Shown: positions 26,336 to 35,010 of the stretch, piece by piece
How the letters are laid out: the number at the start of each line of letters is the position of its first letter
How positions within the stretch are numbered: position 1 is the stretch's first letter
NCBI RefSeq assembly: GCF_900066015.1
Contig: NZ_LN890655.1
Span: 620,001-684,000 of the forward strand
Length of the DNA: 64,000 bases
Direction: 5' to 3'
Origin: Candidatus Promineifilum breve
GTDB taxonomy: Bacteria > Chloroflexota > Anaerolineae > Promineifilales > Promineifilaceae
Program-made: the position numbers and the translations under genes
Notes under the pieces: model-generated
The model's input: only the letters and a program-made list of their open reading frames with translations
What the model was told of the DNA's origin: nothing
The model's database searches: none

Positions 26336-27154
26336 CTAGTTCCGCCGCGTCCGCACCCGCAGCGCATAGACGGCCAGCGCGTACATCGCCACCGCCAGGA
26401 TGAGGCAGGCGGCCACGCCCTGCCACAGCAAGGTCATGTTCCACCCTTCATTGAGCAGCGAGCGCATGGCTTCCAGCACGTAGGTGATGGGATTCAGACG
26501 CGCCGCGACCTTTAGCCAACCGCTGAGGAGTTCCAGGGGCACAAAGCTGGCGGTCAGAAAGGTGAGCGGGAAGAAGAGAAAGCTGGCGGCCTGCGTCACC
26601 GCCGCATTGCCGCTGCCCAGCGCGGCCGATACGGTGAACCCGGCAAAACCACTGCCCAACAAGATCGCCAGAGCGACCACCGCCAACAGCCCGGCCACAC
26701 CCGTGGCCGATACCAGGCCCATGATCAACCCAACGGCGATGACGAACAAGGCCTGAATGCCCAGGATGAACCCACCGGCGATGATCGGCCCCAACAGCAG
26801 CGCCGTTCGACTGACCGGCGTCAGCAGGAGCTTATCGAAGTAGCCGCTCTCGATGTCACGCACCAAATTTTGAGCGGCCAGGCTGGAGCCGGACAATGCC
26901 GAGCTGACCAATGACAGGGGCAGGATAAACCCCAGGTAACTATTGCCGCTCAGGCCCGGCAGATAGCCGGCCGCCTCGCCCAACGTTGACTCGTAGATGA
27001 GCAGGAAAAAGACACTGATCGCCAGCGGCGGGATCAGCGCCTGGGGCGTGCGAAAGATGACGGTCAGGTTGCGGCGGGTGATCAAGATGATCTGCTGCAA
27101 CAGATTGAGATTGGCGGCGCCCTTAGCGGGCTGGGGAATGGATAGTTGAGCCAT
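26336..27154 (-). CDS. ABC-2-type exporter permease (DrrB-like)
   Basis: A 272-residue membrane protein with six hydrophobic helices. It has the conserved ABC-2 features: an N-terminal amphipathic helix before the first span, GYFDKLLLTPVSRTALLLG between helices two and three, and ARLNPITYVLEAMRSLL near the end, which is typical of DrrB/NodJ drug or polysaccharide exporters. The ATG at 27154 has AAGGA eight bases upstream. The gene follows its ATPase after a 31-base gap. The exported substrate is unknown. Confidence 0.88.
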   Translation of the reverse strand: MAQLSIPQPAKGAANLNLLQQIILITRRNLTVIFRTPQALIPPLAISVFFLLIYESTLGEAAGYLPGLSGNSYLGFILPLSLVSSALSGSSLAAQNLVRDIESGYFDKLLLTPVSRTALLLGPIIAGGFILGIQALFVIAVGLIMGLVSATGVAGLLAVVALAILLGSGFAGFTVSAALGSGNAAVTQAASFLFFPLTFLTASFVPLELLSGWLKVAARLNPITYVLEAMRSLLNEGWNMTLLWQGVAACLILAVAMYALAVYALRVRTRRN

Positions 27155-27185
27155 GTTATTATTCCTTGTGGCAAGGTTGCTCCGC

Positions 27186-28187
27186 TTAGCGATTTCTTTT
27201 ATGACCGTTCCCGTTGGCCGGGGTCGGCGCCATTTCCGGCGAGTCATCCTTCAACCGCTGGCCGGTGACGCGCAGGAATACGTCGTCGAGTGTCGGCTGG
27301 GTCAGGGTCAATGAGAGAGGGGCGATCTGATCCTCGCGCAATAGATTGATGACGCCGGGAATGGCCTCGGCCGCGTTGTCCATATAGAGCCGCACGATGT
27401 CCCGGTCGATCTGCACTCTAGGCGACAGTTCGGCCAAACGTTTCTGGGCTAACTCGGCCGTTTGCCGCTCCTCAAAGGCTAGATTGATCGATTCGTTACC
27501 CAGTTCGCTCTTCAGCTTGGACGGCGTGCCCTGAACGGCGATGCGCCCTTTATCGATAATCGCCACGATGTTGGCCAGTTCGTCGGCTTCTTCCAGATAT
27601 TGCGTGGTCAGGAAGATGGTCATCCCCAATTGGCGATTCAGGCGGCGCACTTCCTCCCAGACGTCGCGGCGGCTGGCCGGATCGAGGCCGGTTGTCGGCT
27701 CATCGAGAAAGAGCACCCGCGGCTCGTGGGCCAGGGCCAAGGCCAGGTCGAGACGTCGCCGCATGCCACCGCTATAGGTTCCCACGCGGCGGTCGGTCAC
27801 CTCGCTGAGTCCCACCAGGTCCAGCAGTTCGGTCGCCCGTGCCCGCGCCTGCGCCGAGGTTGCGCCAAACATGCGAATCTGCAACATGAGCAATTCATAG
27901 GGCTTCATCAGCGGATCGAGGCCGATGTCTTGCAAGGCCACCCCGGCGATGCGTCGCACCTTGTCGGCCTCGGTAACGACATCATAACCGCCCACCGTGG
28001 CCCGGCCGCTGGTCGGCAGCGCAAAGGTGGTCAGAATCTTGATGGTTGTGCTCTTGCCCGCTCCGTTCGGCCCCAGGAAGCCGAAGATAAGGCCCTCATC
28101 GACACTTAGCGTGATGTCATCGACGGCAACGACGTTACCCGGATAGCGTTTTACCAAATTTTGGACGGCGATATGGCCCGTAGTCAT
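27186..28187 (-). CDS. ABC-2-type exporter ATPase (DrrA-like)
   Basis: A 333-residue ATPase. Walker A GPNGAGKST is at 39-47, the signature TYSGGMRRRLDLALAL, Walker B VLFLDEPTTGLD and H-loop FLTTQYLEEAD follow. Residues after about 230 form the DrrA-type C-terminal domain (SLTLTQPTLDDVFLRVTG). This family exports antibiotics, lipids or polysaccharides with a DrrB-type permease, here encoded downstream. GGGAG lies nine bases before the ATG. It is expressed from a near-consensus promoter with an operator-like palindrome about 60 bases upstream. Confidence 0.92.
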   Translation of the reverse strand: MTTGHIAVQNLVKRYPGNVVAVDDITLSVDEGLIFGFLGPNGAGKSTTIKILTTFALPTSGRATVGGYDVVTEADKVRRIAGVALQDIGLDPLMKPYELLMLQIRMFGATSAQARARATELLDLVGLSEVTDRRVGTYSGGMRRRLDLALALAHEPRVLFLDEPTTGLDPASRRDVWEEVRRLNRQLGMTIFLTTQYLEEADELANIVAIIDKGRIAVQGTPSKLKSELGNESINLAFEERQTAELAQKRLAELSPRVQIDRDIVRLYMDNAAEAIPGVINLLREDQIAPLSLTLTQPTLDDVFLRVTGQRLKDDSPEMAPTPANGNGHKRNR

Positions 28188-28242
28188 GCTGTTATCTCCC
28201 AGTGAGGCGCGTAGAATGGACTCCAGCGCTTACAACCTGGAC

Positions 28243-28281
28243 ATTATACACCATGTCGAAATATTGTCAATATTTTGTCAA
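28243..28281 (-). promoter_or_regulatory. Consensus promoter with palindromic operator for the drrAB-like operon
   Basis: On the minus strand TTGACA (28270-28265) and TATAAT (28248-28243) are both perfect, separated by 16 bases. The -35 hexamer lies inside AATATTGACAATATT (28274-28260), a palindrome with a 3-base centre, and a second copy of ATATTGACA occurs 11 bases upstream. One-turn spacing and overlap with -35 suggest repressor binding. No regulator gene is adjacent. Confidence 0.75.
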
Positions 28282-28362
28282 TATCTAATAGACAAAGGCT
28301 AGGGGGATAGGAACTGTGATGGGGACAAACACCCTACATGGGCAAAAAGGCGAGGTGGCGCG

Positions 28363-29142
28363 TCAGCCGGTAATGAGTTCGCTCGGCAGATGGTCTACCT
28401 TATTCAAGTAGCGGATGACGGCGTTGCCATTGTCAAACTCCATCCGGCTGATCGAGGTATTGCTCATGCCAAACCACAGGGCATTCATACCCCAATCCGG
28501 TTGGGTCAGGGTGTCATCCGGACTGAGGAAAACCGTCAACAGCGCCTGGAAAAAGCCGCCGTGCAGGACGAGGCCCACGCGATCCTCCGTGCCGCCGTGA
28601 CGCGCCAGCAGTTGCTCCCAGACCAACCGGGCGCGGGGGATCGATTCGGTCACGGTTTCCGGCGGCCTATTCCACCAGCCCGCCTCATCGATTGCTTCGG
28701 GCAGGATGAGATGGGGGTACTCTTTCACAAAGAAGGAGCGCCCCGGCCCGGCCACGCCAATATCCGCCCCACTCGTTTCGTCCCATTCGTGCAAGCCGCC
28801 GCGCTCGTGAATCTCCGGCCAGGCGGTGAGGGGCAGGCCGGTGGCGGCGGCGATGTAGCCGGCGGTCTGGATGGCGCGGGTCATCAGACTACAGTACAGG
28901 TGGGTCAGGCCATAGCCCAGGCGGTCGTGGCGCGCGGCGTATTTGCCGATTAACTCGGGCATCGGGTCGGCAGCGGGTGGCGCGCCGGCCAGGCAGTGGG
29001 CCAGCAGTTGCGCTTGCCGGTGACCAATCTCGGTCAGCGGCGGGTCGGCCGTGCGGCCGTGGGCGGTGCCGCCACGGGCGTAGAGGTCGTTGTTGGCCGA
29101 TTGGGCATGTCGGATCAAATAGAGCAACATAGCGGCGATCAT
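28363..29142 (-). CDS. Histidine phosphatase superfamily protein
   Basis: About 259 residues with the phosphoglycerate-mutase-like motif LLYLIRHAQSANND, whose histidine is the phosphorylated nucleophile (RHA in place of the more common RHG). SLMTRAIQTAGYI has the second Arg, and VGLVLHGGFFQALL carries the second His. The broad family acts on phosphorylated sugars, nucleotides or proteins; the substrate cannot be called. Starts at 29142 (MIAAMLL) and 29130 (MLLYL) are both possible since neither has a clear ribosome site. It is divergent from murJ with only about 30 bases between. Confidence 0.83.
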   Translation of the reverse strand: MIAAMLLYLIRHAQSANNDLYARGGTAHGRTADPPLTEIGHRQAQLLAHCLAGAPPAADPMPELIGKYAARHDRLGYGLTHLYCSLMTRAIQTAGYIAAATGLPLTAWPEIHERGGLHEWDETSGADIGVAGPGRSFFVKEYPHLILPEAIDEAGWWNRPPETVTESIPRARLVWEQLLARHGGTEDRVGLVLHGGFFQALLTVFLSPDDTLTQPDWGMNALWFGMSNTSISRMEFDNGNAVIRYLNKVDHLPSELITG

Positions 29143-29172
29143 ATCAGAAAAATGGGGTAAAATCCCGCCTCT

Positions 29173-30720
29173 ATGCAGCGCACCCGCCATCTATTTCGCT
29201 CCTCCGTCATCGTCATCGCCCTCTTTGGACTTGGCAAACTCATCGGCCTCTTTCGGGCGCGGCTGGTGGCCCAGGCGTTTGGCGCGTCGCCGGCCTTCGA
29301 TGCCTTCACCGCCGCCAATCAGTTGCCGGAAGTGTTCTTTGTCGTCATCGCCGGCGGCTCGCTGGCCGCGGCCTTCATCCCTATCTATAGCCAATACCTC
29401 AATCAGGAAAGCCGGGCGGAGAGCACGCGGCTGGCCAATACCGTCCTGACGCTGGTCATCCTGCTACTCGGCGGCATTTCGGCCGTCGGCGCCCTCTTCG
29501 CCCCCTGGCTGGCGACCCACGTCCTGGTGCCCGATTTCTCGCCCGCCCAACAGCAATTGACGGCCCAGATCATGCGCGTCATCCTCATCCAGACGACGAT
29601 CTTCGGCATCGGTGGTGTGCTCAGTAGTCTACTCAATGCCCACCAGCATTTCTTCCTGCCGGCATTGGCGACGTTGGCTCTCGACGTTGGTTACTTCTTT
29701 GGCCTGTTCTTCCTCGTGCCGTCGCTGGGTATCATGGGGCTGGCCTGGGGCACGGTGGTCGGCGGCGTGCTGTTCGTCCTCATCCAACTGCCGGGGCTGG
29801 TGCGCTACCGGCTGCGCTACCGGCCGCAACTCGCCGTGAAGATGCGCGGCATCGGCGAGCTGGTGCGCCTCATGGGGCCGCGCATCGTCACCCTGGGCAT
29901 GATCCAGATCGCCGACCTGCTCATCATTCGTCTGGCGTCCGGCCTGCCCGCCGGGGCCACGTCGAGCTACTTCTACGGCTACGGGCTGATGCAGTTTCCC
30001 CAGACGCTCTTCGGCACGGCCATCGCCCTGGTCGTCTTTCCCACCCTGGCCGAGCTATATAATGCGCGCGACATCGACGGGCTGAAGCGCACCGCGTCTA
30101 ACACGCTGGCGATCATCTGGACGCTGACCGTGCCCGCCGCCGCCCTGACCGTGCTGCTGGGGCGGCCGATCATCGTCTTCCTTTTTCAGGGCGGCGCGTT
30201 CGACGAGCAGGCCACGCGGCTGGTCTATGCCGTGTTGGCCGCGTTCAGCCTGCGCATCGTCAGCGAATCGACGCTGGAAATCGTCGTGCGCCTCTTCTAC
30301 GCCCGCCACAATACGCTCGTGCCCATGCTGACCTATCTGGGCTGGTTCGCTCTGACGGCGCTCCTGTCCCTGCTCCTCGTGCGGCCGTGGGGGGTGGTCG
30401 GTCTGGCGGCGGCCACGACCATCGGCTTCACCGCGCTGGCCGTCGTCCTGTTCGCCCTGAACCGGCGCGAACTCAATGGCCTGGGGGGACGCCCCCTGGC
30501 GCTGGCCCTGCTCCGCGCCGTGGCGGCCACCGCCCTGATGAGCGCCGCCATCTGGCTTGTCGGCCGCTTCGTGACCGGCACGATCCTCTTCCTTGGCGTG
30601 GGCCTGTTGGTTGGCGGGCTGGTCTATCTGGCGGCGACGTGGCTGCTGGGCGGGCGCGAATTAGCCACGCTATGGGGCCTTGTCCGGTCAAGGAACAAGG
30701 CCGAAAAGCCTCTTATATAA
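29173..30720 (+). CDS. murJ: Lipid II flippase MurJ
   Basis: A 515-residue polytopic membrane protein with about 14 helices. The N-terminus FGLGKLIGLFRARLVAQAFGASPAFDAF is diagnostic for MurJ/MviN. The stretch carries the central-cavity Arg residues. PEVFFVVIAGGSLAAAFIP is a second family motif. MurJ moves undecaprenyl-linked peptidoglycan precursors across the inner membrane. It supports a cell wall with peptidoglycan in this organism, alongside glmS. The C-terminus follows the family length. Confidence 0.93.
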   Translation: MQRTRHLFRSSVIVIALFGLGKLIGLFRARLVAQAFGASPAFDAFTAANQLPEVFFVVIAGGSLAAAFIPIYSQYLNQESRAESTRLANTVLTLVILLLGGISAVGALFAPWLATHVLVPDFSPAQQQLTAQIMRVILIQTTIFGIGGVLSSLLNAHQHFFLPALATLALDVGYFFGLFFLVPSLGIMGLAWGTVVGGVLFVLIQLPGLVRYRLRYRPQLAVKMRGIGELVRLMGPRIVTLGMIQIADLLIIRLASGLPAGATSSYFYGYGLMQFPQTLFGTAIALVVFPTLAELYNARDIDGLKRTASNTLAIIWTLTVPAAALTVLLGRPIIVFLFQGGAFDEQATRLVYAVLAAFSLRIVSESTLEIVVRLFYARHNTLVPMLTYLGWFALTALLSLLLVRPWGVVGLAAATTIGFTALAVVLFALNRRELNGLGGRPLALALLRAVAATALMSAAIWLVGRFVTGTILFLGVGLLVGGLVYLAATWLLGGRELATLWGLVRSRNKAEKPLI

Positions 30721-30723
30721 CAT

Positions 30724-30783
30724 TGAACGATAGTTCATTTCTATAAACTCGGTCTTGACTTAGACGAACATCTGTGCTATTCT
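30724..30783 (+). promoter_or_regulatory. recA promoter with two LexA-box-like sites
   Basis: TTGACT (30755-30760), a 17-base spacer and TATTCT (30778-30783) form a promoter. TGAACGATAGTTCA at 30724-30737 is a perfect palindrome of the GAAC-N4-GTTC form used by Gram-positive-type LexA. A second, imperfect CGAACATCTGTGC (30765-30777) fills the spacer between -35 and -10, close to the Bacillus box CGAACATATGTTC. Binding of LexA here would block transcription until DNA damage. Confidence 0.75.
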
Positions 30784-30856
30784 TTAGCCATTGCCCACGC
30801 GCTCATCCCCTTCCGGCGTCGTGGAATCGTTCCGAATTATAGGAGTACCAATCCTC

Positions 30857-31924
30857 ATGTCCCGTACAAACGGCAGCAATCAAAACGACGGGCGGCTGGC
30901 CACGCTCGACAAGACCATCGATTCCCTGACCAAGCGCTTCGGCGAAGGCACGATCATGCGCCTCGGCGCGGGCCACAACCTCCACATCCAGGTCGTGCCC
31001 ACCGGCTCCATCTCCCTCGACATCGCCCTGGGCGTGGGCGGCGTACCGCGCGGCCGCATCATCGAAATCTACGGCCCTGAATCCTCCGGCAAGACCACCC
31101 TCTGCCAGCACATCGTCGCCGAAGCCCAAAAGCTGGGCGGCATCTGTTCCTTCATCGACATGGAGCACGCCCTCGACCCCATCTACGCCGCCCGCTGCGG
31201 CGTCGACATCGACAACCTCTACGTCTCCCAGCCCGACACCGGCGAGCAAGCCCTGGAGATCGCCGACGCCCTCATCCGCTCCGGCACGATGGACGTCGTC
31301 GTCATCGACTCCGTGGCCGCCCTCGTCCCGCGCGCCGAGATCGAGGGCGAGATGGGCGACACCCACGTCGGTCTCCAGGCCCGTCTGATGAGCCAGGCCC
31401 TGCGCAAGCTGTCGGGGGCCATCAAGCAGACCAACACCGTCGTCATCTTCACCAACCAGTTGCGCGAGAAGATCGGCGTCATGTTCGGTAGCCCGGAGAC
31501 GACCCCCGGCGGCAATGCCCTCAAGTTCTACGCCTCGGTACGGCTCGACATCCGCCGCATCCAGGCCATCAAGTCGGGCAACGACGTCATCGGCAATCGC
31601 ACCCGGGTCAAGGTCAAGAAGAACAAGGTCGCCCCGCCCTTCACCGAATGCGAGTTCGACATCATGTACAACGAGGGCATCTCCAAGACCGGCGATGTGC
31701 TGGACCTGGCGACCACCTACAACATCGTTGACAAGCGCGGCGCTTACTTCCGCTACAACGATATGTTGTTGGGCCAAGGGCGCGAGAACGCCAAGGTCTT
31801 TTTGGCCGAAAATCCGACGATTCTGGTCGAATTGGAGCGGCGTATTCGCGGCGAAACGGTGATGCCGGTCGTGGTGATGGAAGCGGCGGCCGAAGAAGAC
31901 CTGCTGGCCGAAGAAGCGTTCTAG
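30857..31924 (+). CDS. recA: Recombinase RecA
   Basis: The 355-residue DNA strand-exchange protein is also the SOS coprotease. Walker [10 protein letters not shown] is at 73-81; the Walker B-like [13 protein letters not shown], the L2 region [22 protein letters not shown] and the DNA-binding L1 follow in the right order. The N-terminal [11 protein letters not shown] is conserved. The ATG at 30857 (MSRTNGS) is preferred; AGGAG is present but 12 bases away. The C-terminus ends in an acidic tail ([13 protein letters not shown]), as usual. The gene has its own promoter with LexA-like boxes. Confidence 0.97.
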   Translation: MSRTNGSNQNDGRLATLDKTIDSLTKRFGEGTIMRLGAGHNLHIQVVPTGSISLDIALGVGGVPRGRIIEIYGPESSGKTTLCQHIVAEAQKLGGICSFIDMEHALDPIYAARCGVDIDNLYVSQPDTGEQALEIADALIRSGTMDVVVIDSVAALVPRAEIEGEMGDTHVGLQARLMSQALRKLSGAIKQTNTVVIFTNQLREKIGVMFGSPETTPGGNALKFYASVRLDIRRIQAIKSGNDVIGNRTRVKVKKNKVAPPFTECEFDIMYNEGISKTGDVLDLATTYNIVDKRGAYFRYNDMLLGQGRENAKVFLAENPTILVELERRIRGETVMPVVVMEAAAEEDLLAEEAF

Positions 31925-32011
31925 TGCGCGTCTCGCATTGCCAAAAGACAGACAACCTGTAAGGGTGACAGGGTAGGATAAATGCACTGGCTAAAAGTCA
32001 GCCTGAATGGG

Positions 32012-32039
32012 TTGACACATGAGACGCCACTGCTATAAT
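32012..32039 (+). promoter_or_regulatory. Consensus sigma-70-type promoter for the S1-domain gene
   Basis: TTGACA (32012-32017) and TATAAT (32034-32039) both match the consensus exactly and are separated by 16 bases. The gene starts 120 bases downstream, leaving a leader of roughly 110 bases. Confidence 0.8.
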
Positions 32040-32158
32040 CCTACCCTGTTGAATTAACACTTGGCAATGTTCTACCCCCCATTGAACAAAGCACAAAGCT
32101 AACGTCGCGCCGGAAGTCCGAGCGCTATTTCAAATCGCCTTTGCAGGAGAGTTCTGTC

Positions 32159-33073
32159 ATGAGTGCAGACCCTATCGAAATCACCACCGACATCACCACC
32201 GAGGCCGCGCCCGCCACCATCGCGGACCTATCGCCCAAAATGCAGCTAATGGGCACGGTAAAACGTTTGGAACTTTACGGCGCGTTCATTGATCTGGGGC
32301 TGGATGCTACCGGCCTCATCCACATCTCAAAAATCGGCGGCGAACAAGTCAACCGTGTTTCCGATGTGCTCAACGTAGGCGACCAGGTTACCGTCTGGGT
32401 GGACAAAGTGGATGCCGAGCGCCAGCAGGTCATGCTGACGATGATCCCCCCGTTGGCCGTGGACTGGACCGAACTGAAGACCGATCAGATTTATGAAGGC
32501 AAGGTCACCCGCCTGGAGACGTTCGGCGCGTTCGTCAGCATCGGCGCCGAGCGCGAGGGCCTCGTCCACATCAGCGAATTGAGCCACAACTACATCAAGC
32601 ACCCCAGCGAAGTGGTCAAGATCGACGACGAAGTGAAGGTCAAGGTGTTGGGTTTCAATCGCCGCAAGCGCCGCATCGACCTGAGCATGAAGGCCCTGAG
32701 CGAGAAGCCCGAAGCCGAGCCGATGGCCGCGCCGTCGCGCGGTCGGGATGGCGGGCGCGATGGCGGCCGTTATGCCGGTCGGGATAGTGGTGGTGGTGGC
32801 GGTCGGGATGGTGGTGGTGGCCGCGACAGTGGCCGGCGCCGTTCCAACCGCGACCGTCAGGAACCGGAAGTGTACGAATACGTCGATGACGACGCGGAAG
32901 AAGTGCCGACGGCGATGGAAATCGCCATGCGCCGCGCGCTGGGCAGCGATGCCGTCGCCACGGTGCAGGGCGAACAGTCCGGCCGCCGCGGCAAGAAGGC
33001 CCACCGCGAAGATCAGCGCCGCTTGCAGGAAGAACTGCTCAAGCGCACGCTGACCATGCAGAGCGACAACTAA
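32159..33073 (+). CDS. RNA-binding protein with two S1 domains and an RGG-like tail
   Basis: This 304-residue protein has two S1 (OB-fold) domains, at about 33-105 (GTVKRLELYGAFIDLGLDATGLIHISKI) and 115-190 (GKVTRLETFGAFVSIG ... GLVHISELSHNY). From about 198 to 235 it is a Gly/Arg/Asp-rich low-complexity segment (GRDGGRDGGRYAGRDSGGGG) like RGG boxes, and the C-terminal 70 residues are charged and helical. It probably binds mRNA or ribosomes in the cytoplasm, similar to bacterial S1-like general RNA-binding proteins. The start at 32159 has AGGAG nine bases upstream and its own perfect promoter. Confidence 0.87.
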   Translation: MSADPIEITTDITTEAAPATIADLSPKMQLMGTVKRLELYGAFIDLGLDATGLIHISKIGGEQVNRVSDVLNVGDQVTVWVDKVDAERQQVMLTMIPPLAVDWTELKTDQIYEGKVTRLETFGAFVSIGAEREGLVHISELSHNYIKHPSEVVKIDDEVKVKVLGFNRRKRRIDLSMKALSEKPEAEPMAAPSRGRDGGRDGGRYAGRDSGGGGGRDGGGGRDSGRRRSNRDRQEPEVYEYVDDDAEEVPTAMEIAMRRALGSDAVATVQGEQSGRRGKKAHREDQRRLQEELLKRTLTMQSDN

Positions 33074-33096
33074 GTCGCTCCCTGCCCCACCAAGCA

Positions 33097-33141
33097 ATCG
33101 ACTGGCCGGGCGGCCTAAAACACGCCGCCCGGCCAGTCGAT
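33097..33141. repeat. 18-bp perfect inverted repeat at the moeA 3' end
   Basis: ATCGACTGGCCGGGCGGC (33097-33114) is an exact inverse copy of 33124-33141, with loop CTAAAACAC that contains the moeA stop. The right arm codes for the last residues of MoeA (IDWPGG), the left arm lies in the gap to the convergent S1 gene. It can form a strong hairpin on both transcripts, without a long U-tract. Confidence 0.85.
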
Positions 33142-34380
33142 CATCAACGCCACCAGCGCCGTCCCGGCCGCCACTTCCCTGACACCTTCCGGCACAATCA
33201 GTAAAGCATTGGCCTTCACCAGCGACGTCAGCACGTGCGATCCCTGGCTGCCGGTGGTGCGCGCCACGTAGCCGCCCGTGGCCTCGCGGCTGACGACGGC
33301 GCGCAGATAGCTCTCGCGGCCGTCGGAGCGAAGGTTCTCCCCCACAACCGCCACCACCCGCGGCCGTTCCAATTGGTCATGGCCGCTCATTTTCAGGATG
33401 GCCGGGCGGGCGAACGTCTCGAACGACACCAGGGCCGACACCGGATTGCCCGGCAGCCCCAGATAAGGCATGCCGCGATACGCGCCAAAGGCCAGCGGCT
33501 TGCCCGGCCGCATCCGCACCCGCCAGAAGGCCACGCCGCCCGCCTCGTCCAGCACACTCTTCACCACGTCATACGCGCCGACGGAAACCCCGGCCGAACT
33601 GATCAACAGATCGACCTGGGCGGCCACGGCCGTGTCGAGCCTGGCGCGCACGTCGTCGGCCGTATCCTTGGCCGTGCCCAACAGCAGCGGCTCGCCACCC
33701 AGGGCGATCACTTGCGCCGCCTGGGCATGGCTGTTGCTATTGCGAATCTTGCCCGGCGACAAGGGTTGGCCGACGTCGATCAACTCGTCGCCGGTTGACA
33801 ACACGCCGATACGCGGCCGGCGCACCACACTCACCCGTTCCTGCCCCAGCGCGGCCAACACGCCGATCTCCTGCGGCCGGATCAGATGGCCGGCGGGGAT
33901 GACCGTTTGGCCGGCGCGAATGTCCTCGCCCGGCCAACGCACGTAGGCCCCCGCATCCACCCGGCGATAGACGGCCACGCGCTCCGGCAAGGCTCGCGCC
34001 TCATCGCGCCACGGCTCATCGGTATCTTCCACGGGGACGACAGCATCCGCGCCGGGCGGCAACGGCGCGCCGGTCATAATGCGGGCCGCGGTTCCCGGCC
34101 CAATCGCCGTGGTGGGGTTGGTTCCGGCGGCGATGTCAGCCACGACACGGAGCAGGGCCGGCGCGTCCCGCGTGGCGGCGGCGAGGTCGGCGGCGCGCAG
34201 GGCGTAGCCGTCCATGGCCGAGTTGGCGAAGGGCGGCAAATCATCCCCGGCCACGACCGGCGCGGCCGACACGCGGCCGAGGGCCTCGAGCAACGCCACC
34301 TCTTCGGCGGGCAAGACGGCGAATCGCGCCAGCACCAGCGCCAGCGCCTCGCGGACGGTTAGATCTTCCAGTCGGGACAT
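33115..34380 (-). CDS. moeA: Molybdopterin molybdenumtransferase MoeA
   Basis: A 421-residue cytoplasmic enzyme that inserts molybdate into adenylated molybdopterin. Family signatures are MDGYALRAADL near residue 55, VLSTGDELIDVGQPLSPGKI in the MoCF-binding domain, and ISSAGVSVGAYDVV followed by RPGKPLAFG and LPGNPVSALV. The length is normal (about 400). It is the last gene of a group with the HD hydrolase and yaaT, nine bases after the HD gene. Its presence implies molybdoenzymes elsewhere in the genome. Confidence 0.94.
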   Translation of the reverse strand: MSRLEDLTVREALALVLARFAVLPAEEVALLEALGRVSAAPVVAGDDLPPFANSAMDGYALRAADLAAATRDAPALLRVVADIAAGTNPTTAIGPGTAARIMTGAPLPPGADAVVPVEDTDEPWRDEARALPERVAVYRRVDAGAYVRWPGEDIRAGQTVIPAGHLIRPQEIGVLAALGQERVSVVRRPRIGVLSTGDELIDVGQPLSPGKIRNSNSHAQAAQVIALGGEPLLLGTAKDTADDVRARLDTAVAAQVDLLISSAGVSVGAYDVVKSVLDEAGGVAFWRVRMRPGKPLAFGAYRGMPYLGLPGNPVSALVSFETFARPAILKMSGHDQLERPRVVAVVGENLRSDGRESYLRAVVSREATGGYVARTTGSQGSHVLTSLVKANALLIVPEGVREVAAGTALVALMIDWPGGVF

Positions 34381-34389
34381 GGTGGGTGA

Positions 34390-35010
34390 TTAAGCCGACA
34401 GACGCCCGTCGAGTTCCAGTTCGGCGGCGTTGGCCTGCATCGCTTGCAGGACGTGGGCGATGTGCGTCCACAACTCAAGGCCGCCGCCGAAGCACTCGCG
34501 GCTGAAGTCGGCCGTGTAGGCGATCACGTCGTCGCGGTCGACGCCGGCGGCAAAGCGCTTGTCTTTCCACTTCTTGCGGATGGTGTCCACCGAGACGTCG
34601 GCGATATTGCGCGACGACTTCACCAGCGTAGCGGCGATGACCAGCCCGGTGATCTCGTCGCAGGCCAGCAGGGCGAAGTCGATCGGCTTAGTGCGTTCGA
34701 CGCCCGTACCCTCGGTGTAGTGCGACAGGATGACGCGGATCGTCTCCTCATCCCAGCCCTCGGCCCGCAGCAAGGCCGCCCCGGCGATGGGATGCCGGTC
34801 GAGGTCAGGGTGGATCTCCCAGTCGAAATCGTGGAGCAGGCCGACCGTGGCCCAATACGCCTCGTCCTGGCCCAACCGGCGGGCATAATCAGCCATCGCC
34901 GTGCTGACGGCCAGCATGTGCCGCCGCAGGCCGCGCTCCTGCACGTGGCGGCAGACCATCTCCCAGGCATCGTCGCGGGTCTTGGGTTGGCCGGTGGCCG
35001 CGTGGCTCAT
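34390..35010 (-). CDS. HD-domain hydrolase
   Basis: About 206 residues with an HD metal-dependent phosphohydrolase core: HMLAVSTAMADYARRLGQDEAYW, then VGLLHDFDWE (metal-binding His-Asp), DRHPIAGAALLRAEG and ALLACDEITGLV. This matches the short HD proteins (HDIG-like) annotated as phosphohydrolases acting on nucleotides or other phosphoesters. The ATG at 35010 overlaps the TGA of yaaT (ATGA), which decides the start. It is placed between yaaT and moeA in one transcript. Confidence 0.88.
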   Translation of the reverse strand: MSHAATGQPKTRDDAWEMVCRHVQERGLRRHMLAVSTAMADYARRLGQDEAYWATVGLLHDFDWEIHPDLDRHPIAGAALLRAEGWDEETIRVILSHYTEGTGVERTKPIDFALLACDEITGLVIAATLVKSSRNIADVSVDTIRKKWKDKRFAAGVDRDDVIAYTADFSRECFGGGLELWTHIAHVLQAMQANAAELELDGRLSA

